Assembly: GCF_019195455.1 (NCBI RefSeq)
Contig: NZ_JAIMBW010000001.1
Span: forward strand, 806,001-870,000
Direction of reading: 5' to 3'
DNA from: Gymnodinialimonas phycosphaerae
GTDB lineage: Bacteria > Pseudomonadota > Alphaproteobacteria > Rhodobacterales > Rhodobacteraceae
DNA length: 64,000 nt
The position numbers and the translations under genes were made by a program. Under the pieces are notes generated by a model. The model ran no database searches and had not been told where the DNA came from. It worked only from the letters and a program-made list of their open reading frames with translations. Of this stretch, positions 9,082-17,215 are shown one piece after another (position 1 is the stretch's first letter; each line of letters begins with the position of its first letter).

Positions 9082-9591
9082 TCAAACTGCTTGTGCTTGC
9101 GTTTGTGTCGCCCACAACAACCCAAACAGCAAAAGGGCGGATGACAGGCCACTGGCGAAGGTGCGCACGGTGTTCCAGAAGGTCCAACGCGGCAGATACG
9201 TTCCGGTCCAATAGTCGCGGGTTGTGTCTGCGGTCACGTCCATGCCTGCCAGTGTTTCGTTCATCGGCACGTTGAAGCCGACCGTGACCCCAAAACAGCC
9301 GATAAGATCTATCACGCCCGCAAGCATGATGACGTTGCCCGGCCCGTTGCCGATATAGATCCCACCATAGGCCGCGATCAGAAGCGACACAGGGGCCAAC
9401 CCGATGAAGAGGGCCATGAAGACCCAGCGGAACACCTCGCGGTTGATGACCTGCATCGCATCCACGCCACCAGCGCCGCCGGTTTGGGCCAGCGACCGCA
9501 TGATGAAATCGGAAAACGCGAGGAAGACGCCGCTGACCAGCGCATAGGCGATGATGGCGAGTTGCAGGAAAATGAAGATGATAGGGGACAT
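9082..9591 (-). CDS. DUF1772-like (anthrone oxygenase family) membrane protein
   Basis: This 169-residue protein has four predicted membrane helices. The pattern fits the DUF1772/anthrone-oxygenase-like family: an N-terminal helix ending in FSDFIMRSL, conserved Asn residues in GFNVPMNETL, and a late W-T-x-W-N-x-V-R motif. Family members are small membrane proteins, some tied to quinone chemistry; no activity can be assigned here. ATG 9591 is chosen for its AAGGAG. It is followed on the same strand by nothing until znuA's terminators, and preceded by the DUF4345 gene 67 bp upstream, so the two may be cotranscribed. Confidence 0.7.
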   Translation of the reverse strand: MSPIIFIFLQLAIIAYALVSGVFLAFSDFIMRSLAQTGGAGGVDAMQVINREVFRWVFMALFIGLAPVSLLIAAYGGIYIGNGPGNVIMLAGVIDLIGCFGVTVGFNVPMNETLAGMDVTADTTRDYWTGTYLPRWTFWNTVRTFASGLSSALLLFGLLWATQTQAQAV

Positions 9592-9658
9592 GGGAGCCTC
9601 TCCTTTGAAAGGGTGGCACGGCGGGAAGGGCGAATGATCCCGCCGCGTTTGACGGGAC

Positions 9659-10078
9659 CTATGCGGGTCCGGCGGCGTGCTGCTTGCCGGTCTGACTACG
9701 GCGACCAAACGCGGCAAGGCAAAGGGCCGCTATCGCAAGTTCAAGTCCCAAGGCGGCAAGCACGCTGCCCGAGGGGATGCCATCGACGATAAGCCCCACC
9801 ACCCGACCGGCCGGAAAAGCAAGGAACACGGTGAAAGCCGCGACGATCGACACATCGCGCCAAGCCTCGCGCCAGATGCCCATCAGCATGAGGGCACCAA
9901 GGACTGCAAGCCCCGCGGCAGGGGCGCGAAGCTCGCTCAGCAAGTTCACGTCCGCGCCAAGCGTGATGCCATAGCTGGCATAGAACGCATGGGGTGCGGC
10001 AAGGATCGCGAGGCCAATCCCAAGTGCTGTGACACCGGCCACGCCAAGCGTTGATTTCTGAAAGGTGCCAAAGGTCAT
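9659..10078 (-). CDS. DUF4345-like small membrane protein
   Basis: This 139-residue protein has four hydrophobic segments. The arrangement LAAPHAFYASYGI, then LLSELRAPAAGLAVLGALML, then GRVVGLIVDGIPSG matches the DUF4345 pattern I recognise. Function unknown; such proteins often sit beside oxidoreductases and regulators, as here. A GGAGG motif precedes the ATG. It lies 36 bp downstream of the NmrA-like gene on the same strand and may form an operon with it and the DUF1772 gene. Confidence 0.65.
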   Translation of the reverse strand: MTFGTFQKSTLGVAGVTALGIGLAILAAPHAFYASYGITLGADVNLLSELRAPAAGLAVLGALMLMGIWREAWRDVSIVAAFTVFLAFPAGRVVGLIVDGIPSGSVLAALGLELAIAALCLAAFGRRSQTGKQHAAGPA

Positions 10079-10114
10079 GAAAACCTCCTAGAAGTGCGAT
10101 TGGATGGGGGGGGA

Positions 10115-10942
10115 TCAGGCAGCCGTGGACCACTTGCCGGACCATGCTGCGGCTTTGGCATAATCTGCAAAGTCGCGTGGTGGGCGGCCCAAGGCACGCT
10201 GGACGCCGTCGCACACGTACGCATTGCGACCGTCGAGGGTTTCGCGGGCGATCGCTGTGAAGACGTCGGCGACGAAATCGCCACCGGACGCCGCGACATT
10301 GGCGTGGAAGTCTTCAAAGCTGATGGGCAGGTGCTGGATGGGGCGACCCACCGCTTCAGACAAGGTCTGGGCCATGTCCGCGAAGCTCATCAACCGGGGG
10401 CCGGTGACTTCGTAAAGCTCACCCCGGTGCCCGTCTTCGGTCAGGGCGGCGACGACGACATCGGCGATGTCGTCGATGTCGATGATGGGTTCCTGGATCA
10501 TCCCACCGGGTATGGGCAGGACACCCGCCAGGATCGGATCGCGCAGGTAGCCTTCGCTGAAGTTCTGGGCAAACCAGGACGAGCGCACCAGGGTGAAGTC
10601 GATCCCCGAGGTGCGCACGACCTCTTCGCCCATGCGGGCATGGTGTTCGCCGCGCCCCGACAGCAGGACAATGTGTTTCAGGCCGCTTGTCCTGGCCACG
10701 TCGCAAAAGGCCGCCACTTTCTCGACCGCACCGGGGAAGGCGAGATCCGGGAAATAGGTGACATAGGCCTTGTCGATACCTTCCAGGACCGGGCCCCAGG
10801 TTTCGGGGGCGTCCCAGTCGAAGGGGAGGGGGGCGCGGCGTGTGCCGTGCCGGACGGGCAGCTTCATCGCTTCAAGTCGGGCCGCGACGCGCAGGCCAGT
10901 CTTGCCGGTTGCGCCGATGACGAGGATTGGATTGGGTCGCAT
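10115..10942 (-). CDS. NAD(P)-binding NmrA-like oxidoreductase or sensor
   Basis: The 275-residue protein begins with a Rossmann motif ILVIGATGKTG (GxxGxxG) and continues with the NmrA/atypical-SDR pattern (KHIVLLSGRG, VRSSWFAQNF, IDIDDIADVV). The SDR Tyr-x-x-x-Lys pair is not evident, so it may be a redox sensor or a quinone-type reductase rather than a classical dehydrogenase. ATG 10942 has AAGGAG upstream. An AraC regulator on the same strand ends 107 bp upstream of it and may control it. Confidence 0.78.
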   Translation of the reverse strand: MRPNPILVIGATGKTGLRVAARLEAMKLPVRHGTRRAPLPFDWDAPETWGPVLEGIDKAYVTYFPDLAFPGAVEKVAAFCDVARTSGLKHIVLLSGRGEHHARMGEEVVRTSGIDFTLVRSSWFAQNFSEGYLRDPILAGVLPIPGGMIQEPIIDIDDIADVVVAALTEDGHRGELYEVTGPRLMSFADMAQTLSEAVGRPIQHLPISFEDFHANVAASGGDFVADVFTAIARETLDGRNAYVCDGVQRALGRPPRDFADYAKAAAWSGKWSTAA

Positions 10943-11049
10943 TGCTTTGCTCCTTGGCTGGGTTTGATAGCCAAGGGGGTAGGCCGTTCGGGGGGCTGAC
11001 GTATTGACCGGCCTTGCCAGTCTTTTGACTGCGGCGGCCAAGGTGGGCG

Positions 11050-12054
11050 TCAGCGGACCGAATGCGCCTTGCGGTAGCTGGCGGGGGTATGGCCGACCCA
11101 GCGCTTGAAAGCGCGAGTGAAGGCGCTCTGCTCGGAAAACCCGGTCAGAAATGCGATTTCAGCAAGCGAATGCTGATCGTCGCGCAGCAGCCCTTCGGCA
11201 AGATCGCGGCGCGTCGCGTCGGTCAATGTCTTGAAGCTCATGCCATGTTCCGACAGTCGCCTGTGAAAGGACCGCGCGCTCAGGCCAAGACCACTGGCGA
11301 TGGTGGCCATCTTCGGCGTGCCCTCGCTCAGTGCCTGTGCGATCGCGTCTTTCGCCTTGTCTACAAGGGGGGCGTCGACCGCCATCTGCGACAGTTCAGA
11401 ATCAAGATGCGAGATGAGGTAGCGCGAGATCCCTTCGTCACCCAGCAGGTTCGGCAAGGCCAGTGTCTTGGCCGAGAACACAATGGCATCGAGATCGGCA
11501 TCGAACCGCACAGGGCACCCGAACCAATCTTCATGGGCGGTGATCGACTTGGGGGCGGCGTGTTGAAAACGCACTTCGAGCGGGGCGATATGGGTGCGGT
11601 TGACCTGCCGCGCAATCGATATCGCACTAGCCAGGGTCGCTTCGTTCGACAGCCTCAGGCCCAAGCGCCGCGCGCCCGCCCGTCGCAGGATAAAGAGCGT
11701 GCCCGCAGGATCGGGGCGCAGTTCATAGTCAACTACGCTGGTCCAAAGCCGGGCGTAGCGTTCAATCCGCACATAGGACGCCCCCAGCGTCGTCGCAGCC
11801 TTGAACGCCAATCCCAGCGCGCCGTATTCGTCCAACCGCATCGAGGCCCCGGCCCGCAGGGGCAGTTCCGTGACATCGACTTGCGCGGCAATGCGCTCCA
11901 GCATGTCATAATAGGCGGGGGCGGGGATCATCTCTTTCGGGTCCCACGGGCCGTTTCGGTCGATCCCGACACGCGCCAACAACGCGGGTGCATCGACGCA
12001 ATCGCCAGCTGCGGCAACCATTTTTCGTGCAAAGAGTGACGTAACGTGACCCAT
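11050..12054 (-). CDS. AraC family regulator with arabinose-binding-like sensor domain
   Basis: Residues about 10-190 look like the PF12625 sensor domain (LPLRAGASMRLDEYGALG and SVVDYEL are typical). The C-terminal ~100 residues contain two helix-turn-helix units (MATIASGLGLSARSFHRRL and LAEIAFLTGFSEQSAFTRAF) ending GHTPASYR. This architecture is common in OruR-type regulators. The ligand is unknown. The start is uncertain: ATG 12054 is listed, while ATG 12066 adds four residues, and neither has a good ribosome site. It lies between the MDR gene and the NmrA-like gene, both on the same strand. Confidence 0.85.
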   Translation of the reverse strand: MGHVTSLFARKMVAAAGDCVDAPALLARVGIDRNGPWDPKEMIPAPAYYDMLERIAAQVDVTELPLRAGASMRLDEYGALGLAFKAATTLGASYVRIERYARLWTSVVDYELRPDPAGTLFILRRAGARRLGLRLSNEATLASAISIARQVNRTHIAPLEVRFQHAAPKSITAHEDWFGCPVRFDADLDAIVFSAKTLALPNLLGDEGISRYLISHLDSELSQMAVDAPLVDKAKDAIAQALSEGTPKMATIASGLGLSARSFHRRLSEHGMSFKTLTDATRRDLAEGLLRDDQHSLAEIAFLTGFSEQSAFTRAFKRWVGHTPASYRKAHSVR

Positions 12055-12151
12055 GGGGAGAAACATACACGCGACGCATGGCCTGCCAAGCCTTGCCACA
12101 TGTTGACGGCCCCGGCCTTCGCCAGAGCCGTCGCGCTTAAGGCAGGTGGAT

Positions 12152-13153
12152 TTACGCGGCTTTCCGGGCTTGAGGCTGCTCGGCGACGCGCACCACGACG
12201 TTTCCGCGCTTGCGACCCGTGTCGACATGGGAATGGGCCGCTTTCATGTCGTCGAACCCATAGCTTCTGTCGATCACCGGCTTGAAGCCGCCACGTGCCG
12301 CCAGATCGACGACCGCCTGTAGAACGCCGCGATCCTCTGATGCGACGCCACCGATCAACTTCTTGCCCTTCAGCGCGGCCTTGAGGCTTCCGAACAGCAT
12401 ATCCGACGTCCTGCCCGCAATCAGGACCATCTTGCCACCGGGCCGCAGGGCATGTTGGGCCCGCGCCCACGGAAGCGTGCCGACCGTATCAACGACCATA
12501 TCGTAATGATCGCCAGCCGCGATGACGTCTTGCGTGCGATAGTCGATCACGCGGTCAGCCCCAAGGCTGCGCACCAACTCCACGTTCGCCCCGCTGGACA
12601 CGCCCGTAACATGGGCCCCAAGATGCTTGGCAATCTGGACACAGGCCGAGCCGACGGACCCGGAGGCACCGTTGATCAAGACGGTATCACCCGATTGCAG
12701 TTTGGCCTTGTTGACCAGAAAATCATAGGCTGCCGTCCCGCCGAAGGGGATCGCCGCGGCATCGGTGAAGCTGATGTTGTCGGGTTTCCGGGTCAGCTTA
12801 CCCGCCTCAGGCATCGTGATGAACTCCGCATGGGCGCCGAAGCCTGCACCGGGGAAACCGATGACGGCGTCGCCTGGTTGATACGTCGTGACCTGTGCGC
12901 CGACGGCCTCGATCACACCTGAAAATTCAGTGCCAAGGATCGGTTTGCGCGGGCCGGTGATCCCGAACACCAACCGCCCCAGCAGCCCCAGGCCCCTTGG
13001 CATCGTCAGGCTGCGCGCGCGCCAGTCGCCTGCGCTGACGGTGGTGGCATGGACCCGGACCAGGACCTCATCTGGTTTTGGGGTCGGGGTTGGAACGTCG
13101 ACTTTCTCCAGCACGTCAGGCGCGCCGTAGTCTTTGTATGAATAAGCAAGCAT
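12152..13153 (-). CDS. NAD(P)-dependent medium-chain dehydrogenase/reductase (quinone oxidoreductase-like)
   Basis: The protein shows the MDR fold: N-terminal GroES-like part (PKPDEVLVRVHATTVSAGDWRAR), GTEFSGVIEAVG, and the Rossmann motif LINGASGSVGSACVQIAKHLGA. The catalytic-zinc Cys/His residues of alcohol dehydrogenases are absent, so it belongs to the zinc-free quinone reductase/enoyl reductase branch. ATG 13153 is preferred, with GGAGA 6-7 nt upstream; a GTG just before it is also in frame. It follows the DUF4386 gene by 12 bp, suggesting a shared transcript divergent from the LysR gene. Confidence 0.87.
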   Translation of the reverse strand: MLAYSYKDYGAPDVLEKVDVPTPTPKPDEVLVRVHATTVSAGDWRARSLTMPRGLGLLGRLVFGITGPRKPILGTEFSGVIEAVGAQVTTYQPGDAVIGFPGAGFGAHAEFITMPEAGKLTRKPDNISFTDAAAIPFGGTAAYDFLVNKAKLQSGDTVLINGASGSVGSACVQIAKHLGAHVTGVSSGANVELVRSLGADRVIDYRTQDVIAAGDHYDMVVDTVGTLPWARAQHALRPGGKMVLIAGRTSDMLFGSLKAALKGKKLIGGVASEDRGVLQAVVDLAARGGFKPVIDRSYGFDDMKAAHSHVDTGRKRGNVVVRVAEQPQARKAA

Positions 13154-13165
13154 CACTACTCTCCT

Positions 13166-13888
13166 TCAAGCCGCAGCTGGGGCGATGTGTGTGTTTTGGG
13201 GTGAACGTCCGCCACGGATCAGCAGCCAAAGACCAAAGCTGATCTCCGACAGGGTGACGACGACCAGCAAGCCGACATAGGTGTAGTCGATCACAGCAAC
13301 TTGGGTGAACGTCAGCCTTGCAACGCCTTGGATCAGGTAGCCGACGGCCCCGATGAACAGACCCCAGCCCAGAAGATGTGGGACGACATCGGACTTCAGG
13401 ATCAGCCAACCCAAGGCCAGTAGGTGCGCGCCGAAGAACAACTGCCAGACAAAGACACCCATGGCATGTGCGTCAAAACAGAACTGAGCAAGCGCAGTCA
13501 GCATCGTGTCATCCAGACCAGGTGACCCGGTCAGCAGGATGTAGGGCATCACCCACAGCAGGATGTTGACCCCCATGACCACGATCATGCCCAAGCGCGA
13601 GATGACCGCGACAAGGGCCATCTTGGGGCCGACATGACGGAACATGTGGTAGAGAATGGCGGTGATCGCCAGTTCAAACAGGATCACGGCACTGTCCGCC
13701 AGAACACCCAGCTTGAAGAGGCCTTGGTAGGCCAGCAGGTTGGCGACAGAGGTTGCAGCGTCATCAGCGACGATCTGCATGGGCACGTAGCCGATGCTGA
13801 AGCCGCCACAGACGGCGATCGCAAGGTAAAGCGCGCCCGCCAGGCGTGCGGCATTCGGATCCCAGTGCAGTCTTGCGGGGTCGGTCAT
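13166..13888 (-). CDS. DUF4386 family membrane protein
   Basis: The 240-residue protein begins AARLAGALYLAIAVCGGF and shows the DUF4386 pattern with about six membrane helices (FKLGVLADSAVILFEL, LLGWGLFIGAVGYLIQG). The biochemical role is unknown. The ATG has AAGGA 8 nt upstream. It heads a probable two-gene transcript with the MDR enzyme and is divergent from the LysR gene, the classical layout for LysR control. Confidence 0.75.
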   Translation of the reverse strand: MTDPARLHWDPNAARLAGALYLAIAVCGGFSIGYVPMQIVADDAATSVANLLAYQGLFKLGVLADSAVILFELAITAILYHMFRHVGPKMALVAVISRLGMIVVMGVNILLWVMPYILLTGSPGLDDTMLTALAQFCFDAHAMGVFVWQLFFGAHLLALGWLILKSDVVPHLLGWGLFIGAVGYLIQGVARLTFTQVAVIDYTYVGLLVVVTLSEISFGLWLLIRGGRSPQNTHIAPAAA

Positions 13889-13977
13889 CGTCTATCCTTT
13901 CGCTTTGGTAAGAGGGCGTCCTGGCATTGGTGTATGCCGTCGGGCTGCTCATGCGAATTGACTAAATTTCCATTCTT

Positions 13978-13989
13978 GATATGCATATC
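13978..13989. promoter_or_regulatory. Palindrome GATATGCATATC at the LysR start
   Basis: A perfect 12-bp palindrome lies in the gap between the divergent DUF4386 and LysR genes and covers the upstream alternative ATG (13981). An AT-rich stretch ATTGACTAAATTTCC lies just before it. Position and symmetry suggest a regulator site, possibly LysR autoregulation; this is inference. Confidence 0.35.
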
Positions 13990-13992
13990 TGT

Positions 13993-14880
13993 ATGGATTG
14001 GCGTGCCGTGAAATTTGATTGGAACAAGGCCCGCGCCTTTTTGGTGACGGCGGAAGAGGGGTCGCTTTCTGCCGCTGCGCGCGCGTTGGGCATGGCGCAA
14101 CCGACACTTGGGCGGCAGGTCGATGGGCTGGAGCAAGAGCTGGGAGTTGTCCTGTTCGAGCGCGTGGGCCGTGGCCTGACGCTGACCCCCAGCGGGGTGG
14201 AGTTGCTGGAACATGTCCGCGCGATGGGCGCGGCTGCGGGCCGGGTTTCGCTGGCCGCCCTTGGCCAGTCGCAGGCGCTGGAAGGGACGATCAGCATTTC
14301 AGCCAGCGAGACCTACGCCGCCGCATTGTTGCCGCCGATTGTCGCCAAGCTGAGGGTCGAAGAGCCGGGCATTCACGTTGAAATCGTCGTTTCAAACCGG
14401 GCAAGCGATTTGCTGCGCCGCGAAGCGGATATCGCGATCCGCAGCTTTCGGCCCACCGAACCTGATCTGATCGCAACGAAAATCGGTATGGCGGATGCAA
14501 TCCTCTATGCCAGTCCAGGCTATGTCGAAAAGCTCGGGCATCCCAAAACGCCTTATGACCTGCGGCACGCCGACTTCGTCAGCATTGATCCGTCAGGGGG
14601 CATGATCAAACCGCTCAACAGCCTTGGCCTTGGTCTGACCGAGGCGAATTTTCCGCTGCTGACGGAAAGCTATCTGGTGATGTGGGAGTTGGTGAAGCAA
14701 GGCGCTGCCATCGGTATTCTGGATGCGCACATCGGGGACGCCGCCCCCGATGTCGTGCGCGTTCTGCCCGATCTGGAACCCCTCAGCTTTCCGATCTGGC
14801 TGGTGGCCCATCGGGAATTGACGACAAGCCGACGGATCAGGCGCGTCTATGACTTTCTGAAAGAAGAGTTGAAGCGTTAA
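13993..14880 (+). CDS. LysR family transcriptional regulator
   Basis: The N-terminal winged helix (WNKARAFLVTAEEGSLSAAARALG, read in two parts: WNKARAFLVTAEEGS and LSAAARALGMAQPTLGRQV) is followed by the periplasmic-binding-like effector domain. The translation MDWRAVKFDW supports ATG 13993; ATG 13981 lies inside a palindrome and GTG 14008 is also possible. LysR proteins usually control the divergently transcribed neighbours, here the DUF4386-MDR pair. The effector is unknown. A stem-loop follows the stop directly. Confidence 0.88.
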   Translation: MDWRAVKFDWNKARAFLVTAEEGSLSAAARALGMAQPTLGRQVDGLEQELGVVLFERVGRGLTLTPSGVELLEHVRAMGAAAGRVSLAALGQSQALEGTISISASETYAAALLPPIVAKLRVEEPGIHVEIVVSNRASDLLRREADIAIRSFRPTEPDLIATKIGMADAILYASPGYVEKLGHPKTPYDLRHADFVSIDPSGGMIKPLNSLGLGLTEANFPLLTESYLVMWELVKQGAAIGILDAHIGDAAPDVVRVLPDLEPLSFPIWLVAHRELTTSRRIRRVYDFLKEELKR

Positions 14881-14881
14881 A

Positions 14882-14914
14882 GGCCCTCATGCGTGGCGCA
14901 GACGGCTGAGGGCC
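14882..14914 (+). terminator. Stem-loop after the LysR gene
   Basis: GGCCCTCA and TGAGGGCC form a perfect 8-bp stem with a 17-nt loop, immediately after the LysR stop. There is no T-run, so the terminator call is tentative. Confidence 0.4.
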
Positions 14915-15015
14915 CATCCGTGCGGTGGGTCAACCGGATGCAACTCCGTCCTGCCCGGGCATGCCTTCGCGCCAAGCTGCGACGCACCGGATTCTGTGCG
15001 CTTTGCAGCGTTTTA

Positions 15016-15738
15016 TTATACGAGACGAACGGGGCGAATGGGGTGTACACCTTCATCAAAGGGAACGACGCGCCGACGAAATGACGCCCCCTCAACGCAT
15101 TCGGGCGCGCGGATCCGATCCATTCGGAAGTGGCGAAAATCGTCGCGCGACGGGTCCCAGGCCACCAGATACCACAACGGCGGCAAGATCAGCATGGCTT
15201 GCGGCTCGACATGGCGCGTGGTCTCGGCCCCTTTCGCGTCACGATAGCGGAACTGCAAAAGGAACCGGCTGAGAAAAGCAGTCTCGAAGGCGGGCAGTAA
15301 TGCGGGGTCCATCTGCCCGAGGTTGGAGAGGTCGACTTGTGGTGCAAGCGGGCCGACGTACAGGCATTCCAGAAACCGGCGCAGATCGCGGACCTTGTCA
15401 GTGGGAAGGGCTTTCTCGATCTTGGAAAGCCCCGCGTCAGCAAGGCTGGAAAAAGGAAGGTTTCCAGCCGCACGCATGCTTGAGACACCAATGATCAGCG
15501 CGAACACCTCTGCGACGGACAGGCGCGCCGTCGTCTGGATCGAGTGTGGGTCAAGGCTCAACCCGCCGCCACGCCCCGGTTCGGTATGAATGACAAACCC
15601 TTCATCGCGCAGGGCAGCGATGTCGCGAATGATCGTGCGCCGTGACGCGCCGACATCCGCTGCAAGCCCTTGAATCGTTGTCATGCCGTTGCGGCGCAGG
15701 CTGCGCACGATGGCGTCTTGTCGATTGCGACTACTCAT
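15016..15738 (-). CDS. HTH/WYL-domain regulator (YafY-like)
   Basis: The 240-residue protein starts with an HTH_11 winged helix (RQDAIVRSLRRNGMTTIQGL, then GASRRTIIRDIAAL) and ends with a WYL-type domain (RHVEPQAMLILPPLWYLVAW, where PLWYLVAWD corresponds to the WYL region). WYL domains bind small ligands or nucleic acid and often control the adjacent gene. ATG 15738 is preferred; the open frame extends 13 codons further without support. It is divergent from the epoxide hydrolase gene, with an imperfect dyad between them. Confidence 0.85.
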   Translation of the reverse strand: MSSRNRQDAIVRSLRRNGMTTIQGLAADVGASRRTIIRDIAALRDEGFVIHTEPGRGGGLSLDPHSIQTTARLSVAEVFALIIGVSSMRAAGNLPFSSLADAGLSKIEKALPTDKVRDLRRFLECLYVGPLAPQVDLSNLGQMDPALLPAFETAFLSRFLLQFRYRDAKGAETTRHVEPQAMLILPPLWYLVAWDPSRDDFRHFRMDRIRAPECVEGASFRRRVVPFDEGVHPIRPVRLV

Positions 15739-15759
15739 ATCTGCAAACCACCACACAAA

Positions 15760-15778
15760 GGTGTCAAAAATTGGCACC
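15760..15778. promoter_or_regulatory. Imperfect dyad between WYL regulator and epoxide hydrolase
   Basis: GGTGTC-AAAAATT-GGCACC is an inverted repeat with 5 of 6 positions matching, centred between the two divergent genes, 22 bp from the WYL start codon. It is the most likely operator for the WYL regulator. Confidence 0.45.
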
Positions 15779-15825
15779 TTTCCAGCCTAGGCGGTGTTGA
15801 AGCCATTCAACAAGGAGATACCATC

Positions 15826-16758
15826 ATGTCCAATATCGCAGACTTCCCCAAACCCACGCTTGTGTCCGTAAACGGTGTCGTGCTTGAGGTCTTTGAAGCG
15901 GGTCAACGAAACAAGGGAAATCCGATTGTCTTGTGCCACGGGTGGCCAGAGCAAGCCTTTTCCTGGCGTCACCAGATGCCAGCACTGGCGGCAGCGGGCT
16001 TCCACGTCATCGTCCCCAACCAGCGGGGCTACGGGCAATCATCACGTCCCGAACAGGTCACGGATTACGATATCTCTCATCTGACAGGCGATCTCGTGGC
16101 GCTTCTTGATCACTTCGGCTACGACGACGCCGTTTTTGTCGGCCACGATTGGGGCGCGAATGTCGTCTGGAGCATGGCGCAGCTGCACCCAGATCGCGTC
16201 TCCAGGATCATCAGCCTCGCGCTGCCCTATCAAGCCCGGACACCAAAGCCCTGGATCGAGTTCATGGAGGAATTCTTCGGACCCGATAACTACTTCGTTC
16301 ACTTCAATCGGCAGCCCGGCGTTGCCGATGCGGTGCTTGACCAGAATACCGCGCAATTCCTGCGCAATCTGTATCGCAAGGCCGTCCCGCCCGCGCCGCC
16401 CGAGGCTGGTATGATGATGATCAACCTCGCGCAAGCCGAAGCCCCCCTTGGAGAGCCGATCCTTGGGGAAGCGGAACTCGCCGTCTACGTCGCCGCCTTT
16501 GAGGCGACGGGCTTTACGGGCAGCATCAATTGGTACCGGAACATGGACCGCAACTGGCATATATTGGCGGATGTCGACCCGATCATCCGCAAGCCCGCCC
16601 TCATGATCTACGGGGAACACGACATGATCCCGAAGTCTGAAAACCTGGCGGATTTCGTGCCGAACGTGGAGGTGGTCAGCCTTGATTGCGGTCATTGGAT
16701 CCAGCAGGAAATGGCCGCAGAAACGACCCACGCGATCCTGGCATGGTTAGCGGGGTAG
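15826..16758 (+). CDS. Alpha/beta hydrolase, epoxide hydrolase type
   Basis: The 310-residue protein has the epoxide-hydrolase hallmarks: oxyanion-hole motif HGWPE, nucleophile elbow GHDWGAN (Asp nucleophile), lid motif NWYRNMDRN with a candidate catalytic Tyr, acid in GEHDMI and the general-base His in CGHWIQQE. The family opens epoxides to diols through an ester intermediate in the cytoplasm; haloalkane dehalogenases share the fold but lack this lid motif. CAAGGAG precedes ATG 15826. Regulation is probably by the divergent WYL protein. Two strong stem-loops follow the stop. Confidence 0.88.
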   Translation: MSNIADFPKPTLVSVNGVVLEVFEAGQRNKGNPIVLCHGWPEQAFSWRHQMPALAAAGFHVIVPNQRGYGQSSRPEQVTDYDISHLTGDLVALLDHFGYDDAVFVGHDWGANVVWSMAQLHPDRVSRIISLALPYQARTPKPWIEFMEEFFGPDNYFVHFNRQPGVADAVLDQNTAQFLRNLYRKAVPPAPPEAGMMMINLAQAEAPLGEPILGEAELAVYVAAFEATGFTGSINWYRNMDRNWHILADVDPIIRKPALMIYGEHDMIPKSENLADFVPNVEVVSLDCGHWIQQEMAAETTHAILAWLAG

Positions 16759-16813
16759 GGCGCGTGCCAGGCTACGCGCCCATAGAAACACAGCGGCCCG
16801 AGAATAGGGCCGC
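16758..16813 (+). terminator. Two hairpins after the epoxide hydrolase gene
   Basis: GGGCGCGT/ACGCGCCC (16758-16781, 8-nt loop) begins at the last base of the stop codon. GCGGCCC/GGGCCGC (16793-16813, loop GAGAATA) follows. Both arms pairs are perfect; neither has a T-run. Confidence 0.5.
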
Positions 16814-16875
16814 AGTGACCCCGTATGCGACAGCGCGAGGCGCTTTTTGGACAGCTACCCCACCTTCGTTCGTAA

Positions 16876-17094
16876 AAGATCGGGCTTGTCGGCGCTGAGG
16901 TCGATCAACGGGATGCTCGGCTGGTGTTAGTCACGGCCACCGACGCCGGAACGGAAAAGCTGTCCGAGGCGCTTGCCACGCTTGCGAAGCGGGCGGCGTA
17001 TCTGTTCGATGATCGCTGGAACGACAAGGAGGTGGACCAATTCGCCGTCATGTTGCGCCGCGTGATTGCAGGGACGGGCGACACGCTGGCCTGA
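16876..17094 (+). pseudogene. C-terminal remnant of a MarR family regulator
   Basis: The frame ending at TGA 17092-17094 reads VDQRDARLVLVTATDAG followed by KLSEALATLAKRAAYLFDD and QFAVMLRRVIAG. This is the wing (usually D-x-R-D-x-R) and the C-terminal dimer helices of a MarR protein. The frame is closed by TAA at 16873-16875, and no helix-turn-helix or start codon lies upstream, so the first half is missing. It appears to be a decayed gene left between the epoxide hydrolase and the membrane AraC gene. Confidence 0.6.
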
Positions 17095-17215
17095 TCCCAA
17101 GGCGCAGAAGGCTTACAGCACACAATTGGTTGCTGTTTGCCAACGTGTATCGAATAAATGTGCAGGTTCTCGGTTCTTGACCGGTTTCAACCAAACCCTC
17201 CGGAGCAGCACATCC

